Assembly: GCA_023229525.1 (NCBI GenBank) | Contig: JALNZC010000009.1 | Location: forward strand, 1-64,000 | Direction of reading: 5' to 3' | From: Bacteroidales bacterium | GTDB taxonomy: Bacteria; Bacteroidota; Bacteroidia; Bacteroidales; FEN-979 | Length of the DNA stretch: 64,000 bases | Shown here: one piece after another, positions 51,596 to 60,589 of the stretch | Numbering within the stretch: the first letter of the stretch is position 1 | Layout of the letters: each line of letters starts with the position of its first letter | Notes under the pieces: model-generated | What the model saw: the letters and a program-made list of their open reading frames with translations, nothing else | What the model was told of the DNA's origin: nothing | The model's database searches: none | Program-made: the position numbers and the translations under genes

Positions 51596-51683
51596 TCGCT
51601 ACCTCGCTATTTCGCTACCTCGCTACCTCACTACCTCGCTATTTCGCTACCTCGCTACCTCGCTACCTCACTATTTCGCTACT
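51596..51683 (+). repeat. Octamer array (TCGCTACC)n between sigma and anti-sigma genes
   Basis: Eleven units in unbroken 8-nt register: TCGCTACC with TCGCTATT, TCACTACC, TCACTATT and TCGCTACT variants. It begins 33 nt upstream of the FecR start and ends 21 nt from the sigma stop (on the minus-strand transcript). Confidence 0.93.
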
Positions 51684-51704
51684 TTAATCTTTTTTATAAC
51701 CCAA

Positions 51705-52274
51705 TCAATTGCTTACCCCTGCTCCATCTCCAATGTAATCCCTTAAGGATTTCCTGAATATCTGCAGTGCTTTCCCCATTTCCGCTTCAACGGTTTTCAC
51801 CGAAATGGATAAGATCTCGGCAATTTCGCGATATTTCTTTCCTTCGAACCTGTTCATCTGGAAAATAAGGGAGCAGCGTTCCGGCATTTGCTCCAGGGTT
51901 GCGTTTATTGCTTTGCCCAGGTCATTCAGATCAACATCCGTTTGCAAATGTGCCGGCATCATATCCTGGAATTCTCTGAAAACATTTTCCGCATAGTTTT
52001 TCCGGATGGCAAGGTGTTCGAGATAATGAAATGCATTGTTACGGATGGAGCGATACAGGTATGCGTTCAAAGAAAACTTCAGCGTGAAGGTTTCCCTGTT
52101 TTTCCAAAAAAGATAGAAAAACTCCTGAACCAGATCTTCTGCGGTATCCATATCATTCAGAATTTTATCCGCATGATGGCACAAAGGCTCATAGAACTTC
52201 ATAAAAAGCCGTTCAAATTCCCTGATGTCACCAGCCTGAATTTTCTTCTGTATGGACAAATCATTTAAGTTCAT
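51705..52274 (-). CDS. ECF RNA polymerase sigma factor (Bacteroidota family)
   Basis: 189 residues. Region 2 (FERLFMKFYEPLCHHADKILNDMDTAEDLVQEFFYLFWKNRE) and region 4 (LEQMPERCSLIFQMNRFEGKKYREIAEILSISVKTVEAEMGKALQIFRKSL) are complete and typical of the expansion-family sigma-70 factors of Bacteroidota. With FecR and the STN protein downstream it forms a cell-surface-signalling unit. The upstream gene 52312-53562 lies 38 nt before it on the same strand and may be co-transcribed. Confidence 0.93.
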   Translation of the reverse strand: MNLNDLSIQKKIQAGDIREFERLFMKFYEPLCHHADKILNDMDTAEDLVQEFFYLFWKNRETFTLKFSLNAYLYRSIRNNAFHYLEHLAIRKNYAENVFREFQDMMPAHLQTDVDLNDLGKAINATLEQMPERCSLIFQMNRFEGKKYREIAEILSISVKTVEAEMGKALQIFRKSLRDYIGDGAGVSN

Positions 52275-52311
52275 AGGGATTTGAAGCGTTTATGGGCCCT
52301 GGATCTCATCT

Positions 52312-53562
52312 TTACTGTTTCATGCTTTTCGAAAGCTTTTTAATGGCATTTTCGATAGAATTGTCCGGTTCAATGATATTATTCTCACCCCAGAAATCAA
52401 CATCAGTAAACGCCTGAACTTTATCGGTAAAAACCATGTTCGACCTGAAAATTTCAGGATTCCCAAATTTAACGATATTATCCGCTCGCCTGTCGGTAAT
52501 GGCTAACTCCGATACCACGGTATAGTAATTTTTAAATAGTCGTCTCTTCCAGTCGCAACGGAATTTCAGTTCGACGCGCACATAGTCGAGATAGTATTTA
52601 CCGTTTTGTTCTTTATAGGTCACGAGGTAGCCGGTCGAAGTGGGCATAAAGATCAATCCCATTGGTTTTTTCTGAACAAAAAAGCCCGATGCTTTGTCTT
52701 CATCACTGAGGTCGAGGCTGAATTCAGCCCGGGTAATTGCCATGTTATCCTGCTCGATGTATAGCTTTCCAAAATAAAGGGGTTGTTCTTTTATCATATT
52801 GGGTGAAAAATTAATCACCCAGTTCAACTTATTATCAATATTGACTACCGACCCGAATTCGAATTGGTAGTTATCAAGATTATCCAAAGCGATGCTCAGA
52901 CCGGTATTTTTAACAATGTCAAGCAGCATCGAGACTTGCGGACCACCCTGAAGCTGAACCATAAGGGTATCGGCTTTTTTCACATTGGAGGCCTTACGGC
53001 CTTTGAAAATTTTCACCTTGTCATTCTGGAAACTTAAATAAGGAGCATTGTAAATATTGACCACCGCTTCGGAAACTGAAAGATAAGCCCGGCGGTGCCT
53101 GATGGACTCCCGATAGAAGCCGGTCATCATGTTGGGCACCTGGCTGTAATTCTTTTTAATGTTCTCGAGAGCCACTTCCACAATCTCGCGTGGATCTTTA
53201 AACACTACGGATATCTCCTGCAAATTGATAGGCCGGATCTCCAGAAGGTATGTTTTTTCTTTTTCAACTCCTTCGCTGATCATAAACCTTGTAGTTGCAT
53301 ACCCCAGGTGCGATACTTCAAAGTATTCGGCATTGAGCGATGTATTCACTTTTAAAGTGAAATCCCCGTCAGCATTTGATACGGTTCCGATTCCCGTGTT
53401 GGGAATGGTAATTGAGGCATAACTGATTTTTTCACCGGTTTTGGCATCCTTCAATGTTCCAGTAACGGTAACAAATATGCTTTGCGCTGAAGTTGCACCA
53501 CATGCAGCAAAAAGCAGGAATAACATACCTGACCGGATCAGGTTTTGATAGAATGTTTTCAT
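52312..53562 (-). CDS. Carboxypeptidase-regulatory-like surface protein (paralogue of 49118)
   Basis: 416 residues: signal peptide (to TSAQ), CarbopepD_reg_2 domain (about 30-115: GTLKDAKTGEKISYASITIPNTGIGTVSNADGDF) and the same C-terminal domain as 49118-50737 (MMTGFYRESIRHRRAYLSVSEAVVNIYNAPY, ending in FWGENNIIEPDNSIENAIKKLSKSM). It lacks the STN domain. Such DUF5686-like proteins are predicted outer-membrane or periplasmic; function unknown. It precedes the sigma gene on the same strand. Confidence 0.78.
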   Translation of the reverse strand: MKTFYQNLIRSGMLFLLFAACGATSAQSIFVTVTGTLKDAKTGEKISYASITIPNTGIGTVSNADGDFTLKVNTSLNAEYFEVSHLGYATTRFMISEGVEKEKTYLLEIRPINLQEISVVFKDPREIVEVALENIKKNYSQVPNMMTGFYRESIRHRRAYLSVSEAVVNIYNAPYLSFQNDKVKIFKGRKASNVKKADTLMVQLQGGPQVSMLLDIVKNTGLSIALDNLDNYQFEFGSVVNIDNKLNWVINFSPNMIKEQPLYFGKLYIEQDNMAITRAEFSLDLSDEDKASGFFVQKKPMGLIFMPTSTGYLVTYKEQNGKYYLDYVRVELKFRCDWKRRLFKNYYTVVSELAITDRRADNIVKFGNPEIFRSNMVFTDKVQAFTDVDFWGENNIIEPDNSIENAIKKLSKSMKQ

Positions 53563-53684
53563 GGCTAATGGTTCTTTAGGTTCAGGATTTCGATTGGTTA
53601 TATCTGTAAGATACTTCAGAATGAAAATACCCTATGGGATTTGTGTTTTTATTTTCCTGTACTTTGCAATAAAATATTCTGACC

Positions 53685-54926
53685 ATGAAAAAAATCATTT
53701 TTGCAATCTCAGCGATTATTATTGCAACGGCAGCATACCCCCAGCAGCCAAAGACCCCGGGGATCATGAAGGAAGGAAAACCTGGTTATTTCCAGAATAC
53801 GATCATGAAGGATGTCCGGGCAGTTGATGAAGGGACTGGACCCGCTAAAAAAGAAAAACGATTCCAGGCCGACCTTAGCGGGATGAGTTTTCCGAACAAA
53901 GTCAGCTTATATCAGAAAGAATGGCATCTTCCACCTGTATCCCAAGGAAATACCAACACCTGCTGGTGCTTTTCAACCACATCCTTTTTTGAATCGGAAG
54001 TACACCGGCTGACAGGCCAGGATGTCAAGCTTTCCGAAATGTATACGGTTTACTGGGAATATGTGGAACGGGCCAAAAGGTTTGTTTCGGAACGCGGGAA
54101 TTCAGCCTTTTCCGAAGGTTCTGAGGCCAATGCCGTGATCCGTGAGTTTAAAAAATACGGGATAGTCCCGAAAGAGGTATACACAGGAATGGAACCCGGC
54201 CGTAAATTCTACACCCATGAAAAAATGTTCAAAGAACTCAGCCAGTACATGGAGAATGTAAAGAACACGAATGGTTGGGATGAATCCCAGGTTGTTTCCA
54301 CGGTGAAGAGCATTATGAACCATTACATGGGCGTTCCCCCCGAATCATTTGAATGGAAAGGGACACGGTATACGCCCAAAGAATTTCTTTCGGAATACCT
54401 GAAGCTGCAAATGGATGATTATATTGACATTCTTTCCTATCTCCAGCAACCTTTCTGGCAAAAAGTGGAATACGAAGTGCCGGATAACTGGTGGCATAGC
54501 AAGGAGTATTACAACGTACCCCTGGAGGATTATATGAATGCCCTTAAAAATGCCATCAAAAATCGCTATACCGTGGCGATCGGGGGCGATGTATCCGAAG
54601 CAGGATTCAGCCGTGAGGCACAGGTGGCCCTGATCCCGACTTTTGACATTGCCGTCGCCGACATCGATGACAACGCAAGGCAATTCAGGTTCTCGAACAA
54701 CACCACAACCGATGACCACGGGATGCACCTGGTAGGCTGGTACGAAAAAGACGGGACCGACTGGTACCTGATCAAGGATTCGGGATCGGGTTCAAGGAAT
54801 AACGATGAGGCATCGCCGGAATTCGGGTATTATTTCTTCCGCGGAGATTACATAAAGCTGAAGATGATGGATTTTTTAGTGCACAAAGATGCAGTGAAGG
54901 AGCTGATCGGGAAATTCGGGAAATAG
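53685..54926 (+). CDS. Secreted C1-family cysteine peptidase with altered Asn motif
   Basis: 413 residues, signal peptide (MKKIIFAISAIIIATAAYPQ). The nucleophile region PPVSQGNTNTCWCFSTTSFFESE and the His region TTDDHGMHLVGW are intact, but where the paralogue at 24202 and papain have KNSWG this protein reads LIKDSGSGSRN, with Asp for the catalytic-triad Asn and without the Trp. Length and tail (FLVHKDAVKELIGKFGK) match the paralogue. Either activity is reduced or specialised. It is divergent from the sigma-associated gene at 53562. Confidence 0.83.
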   Translation: MKKIIFAISAIIIATAAYPQQPKTPGIMKEGKPGYFQNTIMKDVRAVDEGTGPAKKEKRFQADLSGMSFPNKVSLYQKEWHLPPVSQGNTNTCWCFSTTSFFESEVHRLTGQDVKLSEMYTVYWEYVERAKRFVSERGNSAFSEGSEANAVIREFKKYGIVPKEVYTGMEPGRKFYTHEKMFKELSQYMENVKNTNGWDESQVVSTVKSIMNHYMGVPPESFEWKGTRYTPKEFLSEYLKLQMDDYIDILSYLQQPFWQKVEYEVPDNWWHSKEYYNVPLEDYMNALKNAIKNRYTVAIGGDVSEAGFSREAQVALIPTFDIAVADIDDNARQFRFSNNTTTDDHGMHLVGWYEKDGTDWYLIKDSGSGSRNNDEASPEFGYYFFRGDYIKLKMMDFLVHKDAVKELIGKFGK

Positions 54927-55157
54927 CGGGAATTGGACCGGCAAAGGTAAGAGGGTAGGCATAGACGTACCGAAGCTGGATTTCTGTACAAATACCTGTT
55001 GCGAAGTGAGAACTGATCTTCAAAAAGGCAAGTGACTTCTTTGAATTTATGGCGTTTGTTGGTTTCGCTGTCGTCGCCGAAATGAATCAAAAAATTAATT
55101 TAATTTGGCAGACAGAATTCTTAAGGTTCTGCAAAATTTAATCAGAAACCAATCCAA

Positions 55158-56225
55158 ATGGCTTTAAAAATATCAGAAAGGTCCTATCTTCTTGAGATTG
55201 CTAAAATAACCGGAATTGTATTATGGTACCTATTAACCTCTGTAAGTTGGATAGTAACACCCAAGGAGAATATAACCGTAAGTCAGATATTATTGATCAG
55301 GCTTTCCCAAGCCCTGGCCGGTTATATCATTATAAGTTTGTGTTATAAGCTTTTCAACATCCTGGATAAAAAGTCAATATTATCGAAAAGATCGTTTATT
55401 TTCATCCTGTTCCCGCTTTGTTGCATTGTTTCGTTTTTCTGGAATATTTTAAGCGATACCATAGGATGGCTTTTCAAATTCAACGATCTGGATCTATTCA
55501 GTAACTTTTTCTTTATAAGTACTTTTTTTTACCTGATCCCTGCTTTGGCATTTACAGTATTATACTATGCGATAAATCATTGGCTTAAGTTCAAAATTCA
55601 AAGTGAAAAAGCATTAATAGCAACCAACCTGGCGAATGAAGCCCAATTACAAATGCTCAGGTATCAGATAAATCCGCATTTCCTGTTCAATGCTTTAAAT
55701 ACCATTCGTCTGAAGGTTGAGGAAGATAAAGATGTAGCCCGCAAAATGATCACGGAGCTGGCCAATTTTTTCCGCTTTTCCTTATCTCAGAAGGAGAATG
55801 TGGTTTCTTTTGAAAATGAGATTAAAGCAATTAAAAATTACCTTGAAATTCAAAAAATACGCTTCGAAGAGAAACTGCAGGTCATTTATGATATTGACGA
55901 AAAAGTGAACGAAGCTGAATTACCCTTCTATATTGTGCTGCCGCTTATTGAAAACGCCATTAAATATGGCTTACAGACCAGCAGTATGCCATTAATCATA
56001 AAAATAATCGCGAAGCTCAACAGCCATTTAACGATCTGCGTTCAAAATACCGGTAAATTAATCTCGATTGCGGATAGTGCAGAAAGCACAAAAACCGGCC
56101 TTATGAATATCAGAAAAAGACTTGAACTTTGTTACCCCGGTAATTTTTCATTCGAAATATCTGAGAAAGACTCCTGGGTGACAGCAGAAATTATTATCAA
56201 AGATTTATCAAATTGTTCCTTCTGA
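55158..56225 (+). CDS. LytS/YehU-family sensor histidine kinase
   Basis: 355 residues: four membrane helices (about 12-160), then the His_kinase domain with phospho-acceptor His in LRYQINPHFLFNALNTIR and a HATPase_c domain (LPLIENAIKYGLQ, KTGLMNIRKRLELCYPG). The sensor is purely membrane-embedded, without a periplasmic domain, so it may read membrane state. It precedes the LytTR regulator by 8 nt, a normal two-component operon. Confidence 0.92.
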   Translation: MALKISERSYLLEIAKITGIVLWYLLTSVSWIVTPKENITVSQILLIRLSQALAGYIIISLCYKLFNILDKKSILSKRSFIFILFPLCCIVSFFWNILSDTIGWLFKFNDLDLFSNFFFISTFFYLIPALAFTVLYYAINHWLKFKIQSEKALIATNLANEAQLQMLRYQINPHFLFNALNTIRLKVEEDKDVARKMITELANFFRFSLSQKENVVSFENEIKAIKNYLEIQKIRFEEKLQVIYDIDEKVNEAELPFYIVLPLIENAIKYGLQTSSMPLIIKIIAKLNSHLTICVQNTGKLISIADSAESTKTGLMNIRKRLELCYPGNFSFEISEKDSWVTAEIIIKDLSNCSF

Positions 56226-56233
56226 CGACCTGA

Positions 56234-56965
56234 ATGAAACAAGTACATGCCATTATTGTTGATGATGAACGACCGGCGCGCAAAGAATTAATGTTTTTAT
56301 TGAAAGCCTTTCCGGAAATCGAAGTCATAGGGGAATCTGATAACATTAATGGAGCGGTTGATCTCATACAAAACCGTAAACCGGATGTTGTGTTTTTAGA
56401 TATCCAGCTTGCAGGAGAAAATGGTTTTGAGTTGCTGGAGAAAGTGAGTGATGATTTTAAACTGATCTTTGTCACTGCTTACGATGAATATGCCATCAGG
56501 GCCTTTGAAGTAAATGCCACTGATTACCTGCTGAAACCCGTTGATCCGGAAAGACTTGAAATTTCGATAAAAAGAATTACAGGCAAACCCGTTAATTCTC
56601 AACCCAAAAGGAAATCATTTGAATATAGTGACCTGATATATGTAAAACTGAGCAATAATTTTTCCAGGTTCATAAAACTGAATTCTGTAATTGCTTTTAT
56701 TTCCCTCGGAAATTATACGAAAATTCTTGCCGGTGACGGCAAAACCTATATTGTTCTGAAAACATTGAAGCAATGGGAAGAAGAATTACCCCAAAAACAT
56801 TTTTTAAGGATCCATCGCTGTTCAGTCATCAACCTTGAATATATCCAAAAGATTGAAAAATACTCACGCAGCTGCCACAGGGTCCATATGTTGAATTTAC
56901 ATGATCCTATAGAAGTAAGCAGGAGTTGTGCGTCAAAACTAAAATCCATCCATGAGATAAAATAA
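56234..56965 (+). CDS. LytTR-type response regulator
   Basis: 243 residues: receiver domain (about 1-120) with acidic pair DDE, phospho-acceptor Asp in VVFLDIQLAGENG, Thr in FVTAYDEYA and Lys in YLLKPVD; LytTR DNA-binding domain (about 140-243: DLIYVKLSNNFSRFI, IALGNYTKI-like strand, HFLRIHRCSVINLEYI). Activated by the kinase at 55158. Targets are unknown; the FISUMP gene and PD40 remnant follow on the same strand. Confidence 0.94.
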   Translation: MKQVHAIIVDDERPARKELMFLLKAFPEIEVIGESDNINGAVDLIQNRKPDVVFLDIQLAGENGFELLEKVSDDFKLIFVTAYDEYAIRAFEVNATDYLLKPVDPERLEISIKRITGKPVNSQPKRKSFEYSDLIYVKLSNNFSRFIKLNSVIAFISLGNYTKILAGDGKTYIVLKTLKQWEEELPQKHFLRIHRCSVINLEYIQKIEKYSRSCHRVHMLNLHDPIEVSRSCASKLKSIHEIK

Positions 56966-57074
56966 TTCAGATTACCTCCCGGTAATACTGCTCATCAGTT
57001 TTTTCAACCGTCCATCACAATTTTCTATTTACCCCGGATCGCTTTTCATTATTTTGAAGTCTGAACATTCAAAC

Positions 57075-57277
57075 ATGAAGAACTCCTTTTTTCAATTCTT
57101 TTCCTGGTATTATTAAGCAACGGTTTCATACAATCAATACCACCGGACAGTTTGTATCCGGGTCAAACCCCGCCGGGAGATTCTGCCATTGTTTTTGCTC
57201 CGGGAACCATATCTCTTCCGGACCGGAGAGAAACAAAAATAGTTTTTTCCCCGGATGGTTTGTTGATGATGATTTAA
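57075..57277 (+). pseudogene. Remnant of a secreted PD40/WD40-like protein
   Basis: ATG 57075 starts MKNSFF in one frame; after a run of six T the hydrophobic signal continues in the -1 frame (ILFLVLLLSNGFIQS), followed by YPGQTPPGDSAIVFAPGTISLP and FSPDGLLMMI, then TAA at 57275-57277. This is the start of the PD40-containing secreted proteins common in Bacteroidota (LGQxPPGxxPExFAPG ... FSPDG), cut after about 60 codons. So it is both frameshifted and truncated. Confidence 0.6.
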
Positions 57278-57326
57278 TTGTCAATAAGATTTGTACACGA
57301 TAGAACCAGATATTTATTCAAAACAG

Positions 57327-58637
57327 ATGAAAAAAATAATTTGTATCCACTCATTTATCCTGCTAAACTCGATTCTGGGTCTTTCATTATCATTAAAAAC
57401 ACAGGCCCAGGATTTTCAAATCAACTTTGCCGGATCAGGTGCAAGTTCAACCGTTGATTCAGTAAAAGTGGAAAATCTTACACAATGTAAATCTATTTCC
57501 ATCGGGGGATCCGATATTTTGCATCTCATAGCAAATGTCGGAATAAAGGATATAATTACTCCTGATGCAAAATTTCTGCAGGTCTTTCCGAATCCAACCA
57601 ATAGTGATTGTTTGTTGCAATTCGAAACGTATGAAAAAAATGAAGTCACGATTTCACTTTACGGTTTAAATGGTAAAATAATTTTCAGGAATAAGGAAGT
57701 ATTACCTCGGGATTATCATTCATATTTACTCAGCGGGATCAGCAGCGGAACATTTTTTATTAAAGTTGAAACAGACAAATATTCTTATGTTGAGAAATTA
57801 ATCTGCAATAACAGGTCTTCCTCCTTAACTGAAATTAAAATAACAGAAACCACCCCTGTTTCCGGTAATAACAATTCAAATTATGATTTAAAAAAGCCGG
57901 TCAGGTTAAAAAATGATCATTCAATAATTGAAATGCAATTTACGACCGGAGATATGTTAAAATTCACTGGAATATCAGGACTCTATCGTACCGTTCATAT
58001 GCTTGTTCCCACTCAAAGTCAGACTCTTGATTTCATTTTCACCGGATGTGTCGATGCCGACAACAACAGCTATCCGGTAATACAAATAGGAACACAATTA
58101 TGGATGGCCGAAAACCTGAAAACGACCAGATACCGCAACGGTGATATCATCCCGGATATCATCAGTAATGCTGCATGGGCCAATCTCCTTACAGGTGCTT
58201 ACTGCTGGTATAACAATGATTCGTCAGCAAATGCCCCTGTTTACGGCGCTTTATATAACTGGTATGCCATAAACGACAGCCGTAACATAGCTCCTGCCGG
58301 CTGGCATGTAGCATCGGATTCTGAATGGACAATATTATCTGACTGGCTCGGAGGTTCAGATTTTGCAGGTGGTAAGTTAAAAGATAAATGTTCGACACTA
58401 TGGAATGATCCGAATACAGGAGCCACCAACGAAACCGGGTATACGGCGCTGCCTGGCGGTTACCGATTCCTTAACGGGACGTTTGATGAAAACAGGAACT
58501 GGGCTGTCTGGTGGTGTTCAACAAGCAGTTCTTCCTATGAAGCTCCAACCCGGGCGGCATTTAAGGATGGCGAAGACCTGGGGAGGGACCTCAGTAATAA
58601 AAAAGACGGATTTGCGATCAGATGCATCAAAGATTAA
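57327..58637 (+). CDS. FISUMP-domain secreted protein with an internal sorting-like domain
   Basis: ATG 57327 gives MKKIICIHSFILL with a signal peptide to QAQ; an in-frame Met at 57291 is less suitable. Residues about 80-165 resemble a T9SS type A sorting domain (LQVFPNPTNSDCLLQFETYEKNEVTISLYGLNGKIIF ... SGTFFIKVETDKYSYVEKLI) but sit mid-protein. The C-terminal about 190 residues are the Fibrobacter succinogenes major paralogous domain: YPVIQIGTQLWMAENLKTTRYRNGD, YGALYNWYAIND, PAGWHVASDSEW, LPGGYR, WWCSTSSSSY and GFAIRCIKD. Function unknown; secreted or surface protein. Confidence 0.82.
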   Translation: MKKIICIHSFILLNSILGLSLSLKTQAQDFQINFAGSGASSTVDSVKVENLTQCKSISIGGSDILHLIANVGIKDIITPDAKFLQVFPNPTNSDCLLQFETYEKNEVTISLYGLNGKIIFRNKEVLPRDYHSYLLSGISSGTFFIKVETDKYSYVEKLICNNRSSSLTEIKITETTPVSGNNNSNYDLKKPVRLKNDHSIIEMQFTTGDMLKFTGISGLYRTVHMLVPTQSQTLDFIFTGCVDADNNSYPVIQIGTQLWMAENLKTTRYRNGDIIPDIISNAAWANLLTGAYCWYNNDSSANAPVYGALYNWYAINDSRNIAPAGWHVASDSEWTILSDWLGGSDFAGGKLKDKCSTLWNDPNTGATNETGYTALPGGYRFLNGTFDENRNWAVWWCSTSSSSYEAPTRAAFKDGEDLGRDLSNKKDGFAIRCIKD

Positions 58638-58654
58638 TATGCACCTCCTCCACT

Positions 58655-60088
58655 TTACTCCCCGCTAAAAATCACCCTCACCCTCCCCTCAAACACAAAA
58701 TACGCTTTCACCGATTGAGGGGTGATTTGAATCTTTTCGGGCTCCAGTTTTTCAATCGAGCCATTGATCCTGAAATTCTCGACCGAGCGGTTCTCGCGCA
58801 GGGTGGCGGCGACCGATTCCCGGGCCGAACGCAACTGTTCACCTACCGGGAAAACCAGTTTGGTACGCAGCTTCTGCACCAGTCCCGAATGGAAGAGCCA
58901 GGAGGCCGTCTTCACGGCCACATTCTTAGTAGAGACTGAGAAATCAAGGTTATCCAGCTCTATCGTCAGCGAATCCTTATTGAACACAGGAACCCCCGCC
59001 AGGTAGATCGAGCCTTTCACCGTCCCTTCCACCGGAAGCTCAACGATCAGGTTATCCCCCTGCCCATAGATCGTGATATCTTTGACGATCACCTTGTAAT
59101 TCTTAAAAGCCATGGTATAACCACGCATAGTCGTTCGCGCGAGCGAATTGATATAAGATAAAGGAATATCGAGGGAGATGTTGATATTAAACTGCCCGGG
59201 GAGGGCCGAAGTAATCCTGAGCGGAGGAAGCTCAGGGTTCACGGTATATGCCGGTTCCCGCCCCCAATACAGCTCGACCAGCGCCTTAAGCCCGAGCGAA
59301 GAGAGCATGTTCCCGTCTTTCCCCTGTATCGGCACGGAACTCAACTGGGCGGGGCTCAGTTTAAGCCAGAGCGAATCTCCCGGCGAGACCAGGAAAGGTT
59401 TCTGCAGCGCGATCCAGGCGTCACCCACGATCTTCCGCAGATCCACAGCCGATTTCACCGACTTATCGATCCCTTTGGCAATAAAACCCAAGCTGCCTTT
59501 CAGCAGGACGTCAGATATCACCGGCAAAGGCAGCTGGAATCCGGCAAGGGTAACAGTCGGGGTGCTAATCCATTCATATCCGTCGGGGAGGGTCAGGGTC
59601 GAAAGGCTCCAGTCCCGGTTGATGTTCAGCTTCGTTTTGAACTTCAGCACGACCTCGGCATTCGCATCCGTGATGTCATAAAGGTCCAGACCAAAGATTC
59701 CCATATTGGTCCTTTTCTTCAGATAGATCTTCAAAGGCACGCGGTACGTCAGGAAATCATTTTCGAAACCCACATCGATGCTGTCCATCCTCGAAGCAAA
59801 CAGCATCAGGTTATCCCTGTCGTTATCCTCAAAACTGGTATCGGCATAAAGCTGGCCCGTAAGCCTGCGGTTGACCAGTTTCTTCAGCTGCACTTTATTC
59901 ACTTCCAGGGGAATATTGATGTTCGAATACTGCGGATGATATTCCGGTGCATCGTAACGTTCGGCTGGCTTCTCAACCCGGATCGTCCTGCAACCGCCCC
60001 CGGCAAGCAGAACCAGCAGCACCGGCAAGACCCATTTCCACGAAATTCTTTTCAATTTCAATTTCTTCCAGCGCAGTTTAGCAAACAT
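58655..60088 (-). CDS. DUF4403 lipoprotein
   Basis: 477 residues: basic N-terminus, membrane leader and lipobox LAGGGC (about residues 28-33). The remainder matches DUF4403: two related beta-rich halves with amphipathic strands, for example NINIPLEVNKVQLKKLVNRRLTG and FNINISLDIPLSYINSLARTTMRG, resembling the SMP/TULIP-like lipid-binding tubes in pattern. Likely periplasmic or outer-membrane-attached; function not established. Convergent with the FISUMP gene (17-nt gap). Confidence 0.82.
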   Translation of the reverse strand: MFAKLRWKKLKLKRISWKWVLPVLLVLLAGGGCRTIRVEKPAERYDAPEYHPQYSNINIPLEVNKVQLKKLVNRRLTGQLYADTSFEDNDRDNLMLFASRMDSIDVGFENDFLTYRVPLKIYLKKRTNMGIFGLDLYDITDANAEVVLKFKTKLNINRDWSLSTLTLPDGYEWISTPTVTLAGFQLPLPVISDVLLKGSLGFIAKGIDKSVKSAVDLRKIVGDAWIALQKPFLVSPGDSLWLKLSPAQLSSVPIQGKDGNMLSSLGLKALVELYWGREPAYTVNPELPPLRITSALPGQFNINISLDIPLSYINSLARTTMRGYTMAFKNYKVIVKDITIYGQGDNLIVELPVEGTVKGSIYLAGVPVFNKDSLTIELDNLDFSVSTKNVAVKTASWLFHSGLVQKLRTKLVFPVGEQLRSARESVAATLRENRSVENFRINGSIEKLEPEKIQITPQSVKAYFVFEGRVRVIFSGE

Positions 60089-60589
60089 AACACACTGATC
60101 TGCCGCCAGTTTAAAAGAAATGCAGGCAGGGTTTCATAACCTTCAGATCAACGCCGAAAATTACAAAAAACGATCCTTCCTCATACAAATAAATAAATCC
60201 TGAATGATTGACTGCGTATGAGGGAGTGGCAGCACCCCAACCCTACCCAGTTTTGCTACCTTGTTTGCAAATTTGGCAGGCTTTTTCCAGAGATCTTTCC
60301 TTCGACTTTCTTCCGTCATTCGTTCGTCTTTCATTCGTTCATCCTCTATGCTCCATTTTGGAATCAATTGGTATGAACCCCAGGGCAAGCCCTGGACCCG
60401 AATTCCGCCCCAATGGGCGGGGAATTAAACCCTTAAGCGATTAAATAATGCTCGATATCATTACAAGTGGTATGTCAGGTATTCCGAAATACCAACCCTG
60501 CTCAAAATTTGTTACCGGTTGAATTTCCACCGCTCCCCCATCCGCAGTCAATAAAAAGGAGCATTACAGGGAAGGGCGCTTTAAGCCGT
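60089..60589. other. Intergenic region with degenerate repeat and two GC-rich hairpins
   Basis: No gene seen. 60301-60345 is a weak 15-nt repeat (TCATTCGTTCGTCTT / TCATTCGTTCATCCT) made of TCGT/TTCG words like those in the TCGTCCT arrays. 60380-60395 is a perfect 7-bp stem CCAGGGC-AA-GCCCTGG; 60401-60426 is AATTCCGCCC-CAAT-GGGCGGGGAATT. 60478-60493 is a further small dyad GGTATT/AATACC. The paired hairpins look like a REP-type element. Confidence 0.5.

Noticed and set aside
51531..51746. Plus-strand ORF across the octamer array (repeating RYLATSLP-like peptide)
   Set aside because: A product of reading the 8-nt array; no start context or homologous domain.
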